A stretch of DNA of 64,000 bases from Zizania palustris. Its lineage: Eukaryota; Streptophyta; Magnoliopsida; Poales; Poaceae. Position 1 is the first letter of the stretch, and the number at the start of each line of letters is the position of its first letter. The notes below the pieces were generated by a model. It was not told the DNA's origin. It worked only from the letters and a program-made list of their open reading frames with translations, and did no database searches. This document shows positions 32,656 to 43,885 of this stretch, in pieces. Location: contig JAAALK010000079.1 in NCBI GenBank assembly GCA_019279435.1, positions 105,939,198 through 106,003,197 of the forward strand, read 5' to 3'. Both the position numbers and the translations under genes were made by a program.

Positions 32656-35600
32656 GCCGTGGCTCGCCGTCGCTCGGCCGGAGTTGGGGACGAAGCCCCC
32701 TGGCTCCCCCGTGCCACCGCCGTGCCGGATGGCACCATGGCCCTACGATCGAGAAAGGACGACCTAGATTAGATCCCATCGGGACTTAATCTGAGCCGTC
32801 AATCGGCGCCAAAGGGGTATTATTGTGTCTGGGCCGTCGGATCTCACTTAACCCCACCCCCTCGCGCGCTCTGGCCATTGGATTTGGATCCAACGGTCCA
32901 GATCTGACCGGCCCATGCGCACAGTGCGCGGGTCCATGGTGGACCTGGCTCACCATGGACCCACGCCTGTTTTCTGTTTAAAAAGAAAATTCAGAAATCT
33001 ATTAAACTTTAAAAATTCATATCTTGCTCAAACTAACTCCAAATTTGACCATTTTAATTCTGGAAAATTTGTCTTTTTATTCTCTACACGTTTATGCAAT
33101 AAAAACAATATGTTTATTTGGCACAAAATATTCTTATTAAATAAATGGATAAAAAACCCCTTAGGGATAAATTGTTAATTCATAAAATAAATTAGGAAAA
33201 ACCATAAAATCTAATCTTTAATGTTTTTCAACATAACTTCAGAATAATAAAGCTTATTTCACATATTAAAACCCATAATACTTGTATGCTTATGACTTGT
33301 GATGTTTTGATTGTTTATTAAATATTATGTTTACTTTTTCCGTATCGAGAAGACTACGAGTTCGTCGAGGAGCCGGAGTTTTACCCCGAGGTTCCACCTT
33401 CACCATTTGCTGAGCAAGGCAAGTCACAACCCCCATTTTGATCATCATTGAGCCCATGTTTTAATAAATTATCGCTATAACTCATAGGATATATTGCATT
33501 AGTCAAATATCAAGCCCTGCACTATATTTATTAGATCCCCGTCCTTGAGTGCAAACCCAAGCCATGTGTGGCGCCCCGATTTACCAAAATCGGAACATTA
33601 TTGAATTTCATAAGAAAAACAATAATAAAGAGGTTCATCATGCGACAATCGAACATACGACAAGTATTCATGGTACGTAGACCATATTTATTACATCAGA
33701 GTTTAATAAAAACAATAATAAAAGTAGAATGCATGACGAACGCCTTCTTCAAGATCTTTCCGCTTGACTGGGTCGCTACTCCAGACCACCCTCATAGTAG
33801 GCATCCTCTGAAGTGTGTCCAACGGGTATGAGTACAAAGAGTACTCAACAAGCCACCGCAGATGCAAATAATAATGCAAGATAATAACAAAGGAAGGATA
33901 ATGGCTAAAAGTGCGGAAAAGTACATTTTCAATATTGCATTTAGTGTAGTCAAATTTTATCATGCGGAATAATAAACATGAACATCAATAATAACATCTA
34001 ACTCGAGGAGTACGTTTTACCTCCTCGCACAACAGTCCTTACACGTCAAACCATCATGCACATACATATCAAAAGTAAACTAACTGTGGGATGTCACGCA
34101 ACCCACCCTTGTCCGTGGGCTCGGCTTTTCGAAAAGATTTATGACTCTGATCAGAGGTGTACTACTGTACCCACAAGGCACGCACTCATCCCAAACACCA
34201 AAGTGTATCGAGATGACTCATACCACGGGAACTCGTGCCAAAACCTCAGCATGAAATGCTCCAAGCGATAACCACCCGCTCTAGGTTTCGCCGTCACGCC
34301 GGGCTGCATCCCGGCTAACGTCGCACCCCCTTTTGCGCCACGTCGGTACAAGCCACCCGCAGGTGCTGCTTGACCCATATCCAAATGGTGGCCTCGGTTT
34401 GGAACACTCCATACCTTAGTTAGGACTTAGCCATTAGACTTGTGGTTAGTACGGAAGTGTATTGCAACGGATCCCGCAGACCGGTCCTTATAGTGCCCCG
34501 AGTGCTACCGACCAATGCCCTAGCTTGCACCCGGAACCCACCATGCATTCACTCACAACCACAACTCCATCACCGATAGAATTACAAGAGATAAGAATAA
34601 CGGGGATCATATAGTAGATTCCAATTGCTACGACTCATTTTTAATCCTATAGCAATCGTGTCAATACATTGGACACTAGCTAATAATACTAATCATATGG
34701 TGACAAGGAGTTTAGGCTAGATAGCATGGCTTGGGTTGCACATCAAGGTCGGGGGATCCTAATAAATATATTGTAAGGGTTTTATTTGACTAATGCATGT
34801 ATATCCTATGTGTTTTTGCGATAGTTTAGTAAAACATGGGTTCAATATGCTCAAAAGATTGGTTTGGTGACTTGCATTCTTCAGCGAATGGGGAGGGAGG
34901 AACTTCCGGGAAGTATTCCGGCTCCTCGGCGGCGTCGTAGTCTTTTTAACATGAATAATAAACACAACACTCAATAAACAATATAAAAATCACTCAACAA
35001 GCTTAAAGGTTTTGTTTAGGTTTACTTAAGGAAAATAGAGGTGTTAGGTTTCTGAAATTCATTTTATTAATAATTTAAAATGAGCTATAATGAAATATGG
35101 TCCTTTATAAAAGGGATTTTTAATTGTGAATAATCCGATTTAAGTTTTCTAATTAATTTAAAATGAGAGGTTCAGAGAAAACTTAGTGGTTTCATTATAT
35201 TAACAGGAAATGAATAAATATAAATTTTGCTGAAATTTAAATAATTAAATTTGTATTTTACCCTAAGGGCATTTGAATACTTTATTAAATAAACATGAAA
35301 TGTCCAAAGTAAACATACTGTTTTTATTGTATGAACATGTAGAGAATAATATTACAAATTTTCTGAAATTGAAATGGTAATTTTTGAAGTTAAAATGCAC
35401 CAGATATAAATTTTAGAAGTTTGAAAGCATTTCTGGAATTTTAAATTAAATCCAAAATAGCCTCGGGTCCACGGTGAGCCAGGCCCACGGTGAACCCGCA
35501 CACTGTGCGCGTGGTCCGGCCCAATCTGGACCGTTGGATCCAGATCCAACGCGCGGGGGCGAGGTGGGGCGTTAAGTTGTGATCAACGGCCCACATTGCT

Positions 35601-38091
35601 CAGTACCGCTTTGACCAGATGGACGCGCGAGATTAAACGGCGTAAAGGCCATGATCTATGCTGTCGGATCGGGATCGTGCGGCCAGGATTGAATCTAGCA
35701 CGGCACGTGTCGGGGGGGTAAGGTACCCGTCTTCCCCGACTCCTACGACGCGATGGCGAGCGATTCCAGTGGCGGCGAGGGCTATCCGGCCTAGCTAGGG
35801 CTAAAAACGTAAAGAGGGAACTAAGGGGAACATGAGGGTACCCTTGCGGTGGTCCGAGGTCGACGGGGCGTGGCCAGCGACGAGAGGGGGTGGCGAAGTC
35901 GTTCGGGTCCTTGTCGGCGACGGCAATCCGGCGAGGTTCGTTGACGGCAGAGGGGTGGCCGAGGTCGAGGAGGTTATGGCGGTCGCGATGGTGCGGTTGT
36001 CGTGGACGGAGAGGGACTCCAGCGAAGGAGAACGATGGCTAGAGCGCGGGTGGCGGAGGAGAGTTAAAACTTGGAGTACGTGTGTTCGGTTTGACATGGC
36101 AGCGAGTGAGCATGGGGGTCGAATGTGGGGTACCAGGGGGTTTAAATAGGGTCACTGACGGGGGCAGAGGGGGCGCAATTGGCGGTGGCCGAGGGTTAAT
36201 GCATTTAAACGCCGGCGAGCTTCGGGTTGCCTGCAGATTCATCGAACCGGGACACGATCGGGCTGGTTTTAATGGGGGAAACGGTCACCGGAGTGTGGGA
36301 GTTTGAATGCCGGGCTCAATTTCGGGAGAGGGGGTCGGGAGCAACGGATCCGAGGCGCATTAAGGCGTCGGCCGGCGAGGGGGGGGATTTGGGGGCGGAT
36401 CTCACGGAGACGAAGGATTTGACAGGTGGGGGCCACCGGGCAGCGGGCGTGAGCGCACGGGTGCGGTGGCTGACGGGTGGGGTCGGGTTCGGCCACGAGA
36501 GGGAACCGGTTGGAACCGACATGTGGGGCCGGGCGGTCGGGTACGCGCGAGCGGAGAGGGGGTCACTGACGGGCGGGGTCCATGGGTCAGACGGGGCGCG
36601 TTGGGAGGAGTGGGCTGGGCCGGCCGAGAGAGAGAGAAAGGGAGGGGAGGCCCGTTACTGTTTAAGGGATTTTCTGAATAAAAATAATTACAGAAATTGG
36701 TTTAAAATATTTGGGCTACTTCCAAGGTTGATAAAAATTTGTAAAAATTCTCAAAAATATATCTTGGCCTTGGGATCATATACAAAATTTTCTAGCTCCT
36801 GGTTTGGCCATTTCATCTAGGTTCTAGTTCAAAAAGTTTAAGGAGGGCATTAAAGGTATTTCCAAAATTATTAATTCCAGGAAATTAGATTAAATAATAT
36901 TTTTATTTCTCTGGAAATTTGGGGTGTTACACCATGCTTATTGAGCCTACACTCCTTGTCACTCTACAAATATTATATTAGCTAGTGTCCAATGTACCGA
37001 CACAACTGCTACAGGGTAAAAGAACGAGTCGTAGAAAGATGGATTTTGCTATATGTATTTCCCTGTTATTCTCGTCTCTGGACTCTGTTAGAGTTGGCTA
37101 TGTTATAAGTATGGTGGGTTCCGGGTGCAAGCTAGGACATTGGTTAGTCGCACCCGGGGCACTATAAGGACCGGTCTGCAGGATCTGTTGCAAAGCACTT
37201 CCGTACTAACCACAAGTCTAATGGGTAAGTCCTAACGGAAAGTATGGAACAATCCGACTCGATGCACCATAGTGGAGGGGGCAAGGGGAAACCGGCGAGT
37301 GACTTGTACTGACGTGGCTCAAGGGGGTATGGTGTTGGCTCGACGCGTCGGGGCACCATATGAAACCCATAAGAGGGTGCTGTCGGGTCGAGGCGGGCCA
37401 TATGGAAGGTTTTGGCACGAGTTCCCGTGGTATGGGTCATCTTGTTACACTATGGTGTAAGTGATGAGTGTGTGCCTTGTGGGTACAGTGGTACACCTCT
37501 GATCAGAGTTTTAAATCTTTTCGAAAAGCTGAGCCCACAGTCAATGGCGGGTTGTGTGACTTCTCGCAGTTAGTTTACTATTGTTTGAATGATTGAGTTA
37601 TTCACGGCATGTATGGACTGTTGAGCGAGGGTGGGCTGACTGTACCCCTCGAGTTAGAAGATGATGATGCATACTCATGTTTACATTTCTGTAATAATAA
37701 CTTGATCTCATTTAAATGCTCTACAATTATGCTTTTACGCAAAATTAGCCACTATCTCCGTTGTTATTACTCTACATTATATTTGCATCTGGTGGCTTGC
37801 TGAGTACGTTTGTACTCACCCCCATTGACTTACACCACCAGATCCCGTCTACTACGAGGAGGATGAAGGTCTGGAGTAGCGACTCAGTCAAGGCGAGATT
37901 GGAAGGAGGCGTTCATCTAGGACCTTTGTTTTATTAGTTTCTCTTCACCTTTATTCACTTTTGTACTAATACGGTCTACGAACCGTGAATGATTGATCGT
38001 ATTGTACGTGGTCGTGTGATGAACTTCTTGGTTTATTGATTTTCTATGAAATTTCAATAAAGGTCTGGATTTATTAAATCTGGGCGTTACA
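32656..38091 (+). repeat. 5' LTR of E, split by solo LTR
   Basis: LTR pieces 32656-33566 and 36937-38091 are collinear with 40096-42993 once the insertion is removed. It starts in the GC-rich centre, so about 800 bp of the LTR's 5' end are missing. It ends ctgggcgttaca at 38091. Confidence 0.88.
33567..36931 (-). repeat. Solo LTR of the C family
   Basis: TGTGGCGCCCC ... GGGGTGTTACA, 3365 bp, with a perfect 5-bp TSD ccatg (33562-33566 and 36932-36936). The uninterrupted sequence 'aagccatgcttattgag' is present in the sister LTR at about 41830. Same family and size as 5014-8381. It contains a TATA-like TATTTAAAC (36148-36140, minus). The ORFs inside are GC-rich noise. Confidence 0.95.
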
Positions 38092-38094
38092 AGA

Positions 38095-38106
38095 TGGTAT
38101 CAGAGC
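38095..38106 (+). other. Primer binding site of E (tRNA-iMet)
   Basis: TGGTATCAGAGC, the complement of the plant initiator tRNA-Met 3' end, 3 nt after the LTR. Confidence 0.95.
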
Positions 38107-38227
38107 CGACTTGACTGTAGGAAGCCAAACAGACCTGACCCTAGGACTTATAATACCTATATTTTCTTACAAAATTACTTACCCTCTCATCTTCTGCAGT
38201 TTCACAAAAATTTTCTCGCTTTTGTAG

Positions 38228-39038
38228 ATGCCGGTCCATACCATGAATGGGACTCTTCGCGATGAGGCTGGATTCATCCGTGAGCTTCGCATGCTCGTCG
38301 ACTTCCTTGGATTTGTCCATGAGCCCGCGTTACATGGGATCTTTCCCGATGCGAGCGAGAGCTACTGCGAGGTCACGGTCGTCATCCGCCCTCCCCCACG
38401 CAGCCTCCATTATACACCCATGGAGTCGGAGGACCTTCGTTCGTGGTGGCTAGCCAGCACGCTGCACTTCAGGCCCTCGCCGAGCTTCGATTGGTCTACG
38501 ACTGCCATCTCCCAACACCGTCTACCACTTCATGCCCATGCGTACACCGGGGAGTCACCGCAGCATCTACATCAGCCCCCTCACTCAGAGCAACTCCGCC
38601 ATCGCCCGCACCATGAGGCTTTTGGAGGCTATGGACAATCTTCACACAGAGGTTGTCCTCAACGCAAATAGCCAGCACAACACCATCGACTTCTACCACC
38701 ATACGTCGGAGAATCTGAACCGTGAGAACGCCGATCTTCGTCGTCAGGTTCAGCAGAACCATCATTTGACCACCGAGGTGGAGGAGTTGAGGCGTCAGAA
38801 CGAGCTTCTACGTCAGAGCGCCACCGTCACTGCACAGCTTCGCCAGCAGATCAAGGAATTGCAGAAGGACCTAGAGGAGGTCGCCCCCCTTCCGCCTCGC
38901 AAGCGGAAATCGCTCCGGACCCCCACAGTCAGGCCCAAGAGGATTTCCCCCAGTGCACCTCCCGCTGGACCCTCCAGCTCCACCACCCCGACCATCTCCG
39001 CCGAGCCCGTGATCGAGTCATCCCCCGAGCTGCCTTAG
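38228..39038 (+). pseudogene. ORF upstream of gag: coiled-coil protein (copy in E)
   Basis: The start MPVHTMNGTLRDEAGF is followed by a globular part (LRMLVDFLGF, GIFPDASESYCEVTVVIRP). After small deletions near 38397 and 38507, which shift frame, comes a long heptad-like coiled coil (ENADLRRQVQQNHH, TAQLRQQIKELQKDLEEV) and a basic tail PPRKRKSLRTP. The second copy (43130-43885) is in one frame through the first of these sites, so the intact protein was about 270 aa. It sits between the primer site and gag. I know no assigned function. An RNA- or gag-binding helper is only a guess. Confidence 0.7.
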
Positions 39039-39248
39039 ACGTAGTTTTTTACGGTTGATTGTTTCTTTTTTATTGCTTTTGATTGTATTGCCCCTCATGT
39101 CAAATATAAGGCATGAGTGTAAAATTTAATAAGAGATTAAAATAAAATATGTAAGCATCTAGGTCAAACCATTCCTATTGGGCAATAAAATCAGTAACAA
39201 TTCCCCTTAAATCTTGGCACCCTCTTTTCTTCAACCTTCAACTTCAGG

Positions 39249-40019
39249 ATGGCCAACGACCAAGGATCTGAAGCCCCACGCGACGGAAACACCTCAGGCA
39301 ATCTGCCTCAGTGGGGTGCAGCTGGCCAACAGCAGACCCCCGTTGCCTATCATCCCACACTAGTAGAGATGATGGCAAAACAAAACCAACTGATCGCCAC
39401 GCTGCTTACCCAAATGCAACAACAACAAAACCAGATGCAAGAGTAGCAGGCACAGTTGTTCAGTCTCCAACAACAACAACACGAGTTCTCCCTTCAGTTA
39501 GTCTTTGGGGATTTTGCCAATTTGCAGAAATGGGTGAACAACACAATTATTCAGGAAACTGAACAAAACAACGTGGACCAGAAGAAGCGAAGAATGATCG
39601 CCTACCGCCAGCAGCAAGGAGTGGTGCAGAAGCCGCGCCCGGTGATTCCGCCTCAAGCCCCAACCCCTTTCGAGCCACGGACCACCCTTAGAGGGCCAAG
39701 CTCAGGCATCCCACCCCAAGCACCGCTAGCTGGAAGAGATCCAGCACACGCTACCAGATACAAGAGGGACAGGAACAATAAACCAATAATATGCTTCAAC
39801 TGTTGCCACGAGGGTCACTTCTACAACATGTGCCCCTACCCCAAGCAGGCGTCATCCTTCGTTCCAAGCCCAGTGGGACATACCCTAGTTCACCACAACT
39901 CCGCTCAAGAAAACCAAGATACGACAGAAGGCCTTTCCAATTTGATCTCGACTGACCCAAATCCGGAGAACATTTTGCCTGTTTCTGAAGCAACACCATC
40001 TCCTAATCTGGAGCACTAG
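39249..40019 (+). pseudogene. Element E gag with internal deletion
   Basis: The N-terminus MANDQGSEAPRD is followed by a Gln-rich helix (LLTQMQQQQNQMQE) and an in-frame TAG at 39444-39446. It then jumps directly to the end of the capsid region (LVFGDFANLQKWVNNTIIQETEQ). About 120 residues present in the G gag, including QLQGP..EWWDNF, are absent. The knuckle CFNCCHEGHFYNMC (39792-39833, C-x2-C-x4-H-x4-C) is intact. The protein stops with EATPSPNLEH just before the polypurine tract, with no protease or RT. Confidence 0.85.
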
Positions 40020-40079
40020 TAGAACCCCGTCCCTTAGTTTTCCTGAGGTTCGCTTCGAATCTCGAGGATGAGATTCTCT

Positions 40080-40095
40080 GTAAGGGGGATAGTAT
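40080..40095 (+). other. Polypurine tract of E
   Basis: GTAAGGGGGATAGTAT directly before the LTR tip TGTAACACCCC. Confidence 0.9.
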
Positions 40096-42993
40096 TGTAA
40101 CACCCCGGGATTAAAAATAAAATAAAAAGGAGGGAAATAAAATTTCTGGAATAAAAATAAATTATTTATTTAAAGTAAAGGTTAAAAGAACCCAATTAAA
40201 GCAAAACAGGGATAAATATTTAAAATTCGAACCTGAAAAATTTATGATGAAATCTAGAAACCAAGAAATATTTTTGAGAATTTTTACAAAATTTTAGCAA
40301 TAGTGCTTCAAGGCTTAAACAAATAAACCAATTTCTGGAATTATTATAAATGAAAAATACATTTTAAATGATATTGGGCCGCAACCCCCAATTCCCTCCA
40401 GCCCGGCCCGATCCAGCCGCCTCAGCCACTGACAGGCGGGACCCACCTATCGGCGTCGTCCCCCCTCTCTCCTCCGCGCTCGCGCCCACCCTGGCCCACT
40501 CATCAGCCACTCCCTCCGCCTTCCTTTCACACCGTCGGCGACCCCTTTAAATACCACCGCCCTCGCCGCACTTCGCCACGCCGATAGCCCCAGCCATTTC
40601 AAACCGAAGCGCCACCACTTGGGTTTTTTGGTTTTTCCCCTGTTTCTCCTCCGGCAGCCCATCACCGGCGCGTCGAGCCGCCGCCGCCCTCGCTGTCGCC
40701 CCCACAAGAACCACCATCGCCTCCTCTACCTCGGCCCCACCTCCGTTGGGCCGGATCACCCCTGGATCGCCTCGCCGCTGTCGCACCCGAGAAGCCCGAC
40801 ACCATCTTCTCGTCGCTGGTCGCTGCCCCTGCTCCAACGTCGTCACCGCCGGTAAGCCTGGGTCCCCCTTGTGCCCCTCTTTCCATTTTTGGCCTTAGCC
40901 GTATCCTTAGACCTCGCCGTCGCCAGGATTTCATCGCCGGTTGCGTTGCCGGAGCCAGAGAAGAAGGGTACCCAGCCCCCTTCCGCGCATGCCGTGCCGG
41001 ATGGGACAACAGCCGTCCGATCGGATCTGGACGCTTGGCATTAATTCATTTTGGCGGATTAATCTGGGATGTCCGATTCCGGCGAAGGGGTATCGATGAA
41101 TCCTAGCCGTCGGATTTCACTTAAACCACCCACACGCGCTCTGGCCGTTGGATCTTGATCCAACCGCTGCCACGTTCCTGGTCCACATGCGTAGTCAACG
41201 GTTCACGGTGAACCCAGTTCACCGTGGACTAGGGATTGTTTTCTGTTTAAATAAAAATTCAGAAATCTGTTTAAACTTTAAAAATTCATATCTTGCTCAA
41301 ACTAACTCCAAATTTGACCATTTTAATTCTGGAAAATTTGTCTTTTTATTCTCTACACGTTTATGCAATAAAAACAATATGTTTATTTGGCACAAAATAT
41401 TCTTATTAAATAAATGAATAAAAAACCCCTTAGGGATAAATTGTTAATTCATAAAATAAATTAGGAAAAACCTTAAAATCTAATCTTTAATGTTATTCAA
41501 CATAACTTCATAATAATAAAGATTTATTTCACATATTAAAATCCATAATACTTGTATTCTTATGACTTGTGATGTTTTGATTGTTTATTAAATATTATGT
41601 TTACTTTTTCCATATCGAGAAGACTACGAGTTCGTCGAGGAGCCGGAGTTTTACCCCGAGGTTCCACCTTCACCATTTGCTGAGCAAGGCAAGTCACAAC
41701 ACCATTTTGATCATCATTGAGCCCATGTTTTAATAAATTATCGCTATAACTCATAGGATAATATTGCATTAATCAAATATCAAGCCCTACACTATATTTA
41801 TTAGATCCCCATCCTTGAGTGCAAACCCAAGCCATGCTTATTGAGCCTACACTACTTGTCACTCTACAAATATTATATTAGCTAGTGTCGAATGTACCGA
41901 CACAACTGCTACAGGGTAAAAGAACGAGTTGTAGAAAGATGGATTCTGCTATATGTATTTCCCTGTTATTCTCATCTCTGGACTCTGTTAGAATTGGCTA
42001 TGTTATAAGTATGGTGGGTTCCGGGTGCAAGCTCGGGAATTGGTTGGTCGCACCCGGGGCACTATAAGGACCGGTCTGCGGGATCTGTTGCAAAGCACTT
42101 CCGTACTAACCACCAGTCTAATGGGTAAGTCCTAACTGGAAGTATGGAACAAACCGACTCGATGCACCATAGTGGAGGGGGCAAGGGGCAACCTGCGGGT
42201 GACTTGTACCGACGTGGCTCAAGGGAGGGTATGGTTTTGGCTCGACGCGTCGGGGCACCATATGAAATCCATAAGAGGGTGCTGTCGGGTCGAGGCGGTC
42301 CATATGGAAGGTTTTGGCACGAGTTCCCATGGTATGGGTCATCTCGTTACACTTTGGTGTAAGTGATGAGTGTGTGCCTTGTGGGTACAGTGGTACACCT
42401 CTGATCAGAATATTTAATCTTTTCGAAAAGTCGAGCCCACAATCAAGGGCGGGTTGTGTGACTTCTCGCAGTTAGTTTACTATTGTTTGAATGGTTGAGT
42501 TATTCATAGCATGTAAGGACTGTTGAGCGAGGGTGGGCTGACTGTACCCCTCGAGTTAGAAGATGATGATGCATACTCATGTTTACATTTCTGTAATAAT
42601 AACTTGATCTCATTTAAATGCTTTACAATTATGCTTTTCCGCAAAATTAGCCACTATCTCCCTTGTTATTACTCTGCATTATATTTGCATCCGGTGGCTT
42701 GCTGAGTACGTTTGTACTCACCCCCGTTGACTTACACCACCAGAGCCCGTCTACTACGAGGAGGATGAAGGTCTGGAGTAGCGACCCAGTCAAGGCGAGA
42801 CTGGAAGGAGGCGTTCATCTAGGACATTTGTTTTATTAGTTTCTCTTCACCTTTATTCACTTTTGTACTAATATGGTCTACGAACCGTGAATGATTGATC
42901 GTATTGTACGTGGTCGTGTGATGAATGTCTTGGTTTATTGATTTTATTTGGAATTTCAATAAAGGTCCGGATTTATTAAATCTGGGCATGACA
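40096..42993 (+). repeat. 3' LTR of E, also 5' LTR of the next unit
   Basis: 2898 bp, TGTAACACCCCGGG ... CTGGGCATGACA. A TATA-like TTTAAATACC lies at 40546-40555 in the GC-rich centre. It is followed at 42997 by another primer site and internal region, so one LTR is shared by two units. Its 5' 1.6 kb is inverted relative to 43886-46115. Confidence 0.92.
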
Positions 42994-42996
42994 AGA

Positions 42997-43008
42997 TGGT
43001 ATCAGAGT
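42997..43008 (+). other. Primer binding site of second E-type unit
   Basis: TGGTATCAGAGT, one change from the E primer site (C to T at the last base), 3 nt after the LTR. Confidence 0.9.
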
Positions 43009-43129
43009 CGACTTGACTGTAGGAAGCCAAACAGACCTAATCCTAGGACTTATAATACCTATATTTTCTTACAAAATTACTTACCCTCTCATCTTCTGGA
43101 GTTTCACAAAAAATTTCTCTCTTTTGTAG

Positions 43130-43885
43130 ATGCCGGTCCATACCATGAGTGGGACTCTTCGCGAAGAGGCCGGATTCATCCACGAGCTTCGCATGCTCGT
43201 CGACTTCCTTGGATTCGTCCGTGAGCCCGCGTTCCACGGGATCTTTCCCGATGCGAGCGAGAGCTACTGTGAGGTCACGGTCGTCATCCGCCCCTCCCCC
43301 ACGCAGCCTCCCTTCTACACCCATGGAGTCGGAGGACCTTCGTTCGTGGTGGCCAGCCAGCGTGCTGCACTCCAAGCCCTCGCCGAGCTTCGATTGGTCT
43401 ATGACTGCCAGCTCTGTGACACTGTCTACCGCTTCATGCCCATGCGTACACCGGGGAGTCACCGCAGCATCTACATCAGCTCCCTCACTCAGAACAACTC
43501 CGCCATCGCCCACACCATGAGACTTTTGGAGGCTATGGACAATCTTCACACGGAGGCCGTCCTCGACGCAGATAGCCAGCACGACACCATCGACTTCTAT
43601 CGTCACTCGTCGGAGAACCTAAACCGCGAGAACGCCGATCTTCGTCGCTAGGTTCAATAGAACCATCACTTGACCACCGAGGTGGAGGAGTTCAGGTGCC
43701 TGAACGAGCTTCTACGCCAAGGCGCCACCGTCACAGCACAGCTTCGCCATCAGATCAAGGAGTTGGAGAAGGACCTAGAGGAGGTCACTCCCCTTCCGCC
43801 CCGCAAAAGGAAATCATTCCCGATCCCCACAATTAGGCCCAAGAGGATCTCCCGCAGTGCACCTCCCACCGGACCCTCCAGCTCA
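43130..43885 (+). pseudogene. Coiled-coil ORF, second unit, 3' truncated
   Basis: It starts MPVHTMSGTLREEAGF and stays open for 173 codons, including YDCQLCDTVYRFMPM and NLNRENADLRR. Two TAG codons (43649-43651 and 43656-43658) interrupt it, then it remains open into the basic PPRKRKSFP tail. At about 43885 it joins an inverted LTR, so the gag that should follow is missing. This is the better template for the first half of the protein described at 38228. Confidence 0.75.

Larger units (their letters stand above)
32656..42993 (+). mobile_element. Element E: gag-only chromovirus-type element
   Basis: 5' LTR (5'-truncated, 32656-38091, interrupted by a solo LTR), iMet primer site (38095-38106), a coiled-coil ORF (38228-39038), a gag with zinc knuckle but missing capsid centre (39249-40019), polypurine tract (40080-40095) and 3' LTR (40096-42993). 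The gag stop lies only about 80 bp before the polypurine tract, so there is no room for pol. Coding content resembles the TR-GAG class of non-autonomous plant elements, although those are usually much smaller. Confidence 0.85.

Noticed and set aside
38095..38106. Possible tRNA gene signal
   Set aside because: Only the 12-nt complement of the iMet tRNA 3' end is present, that is, a primer binding site.
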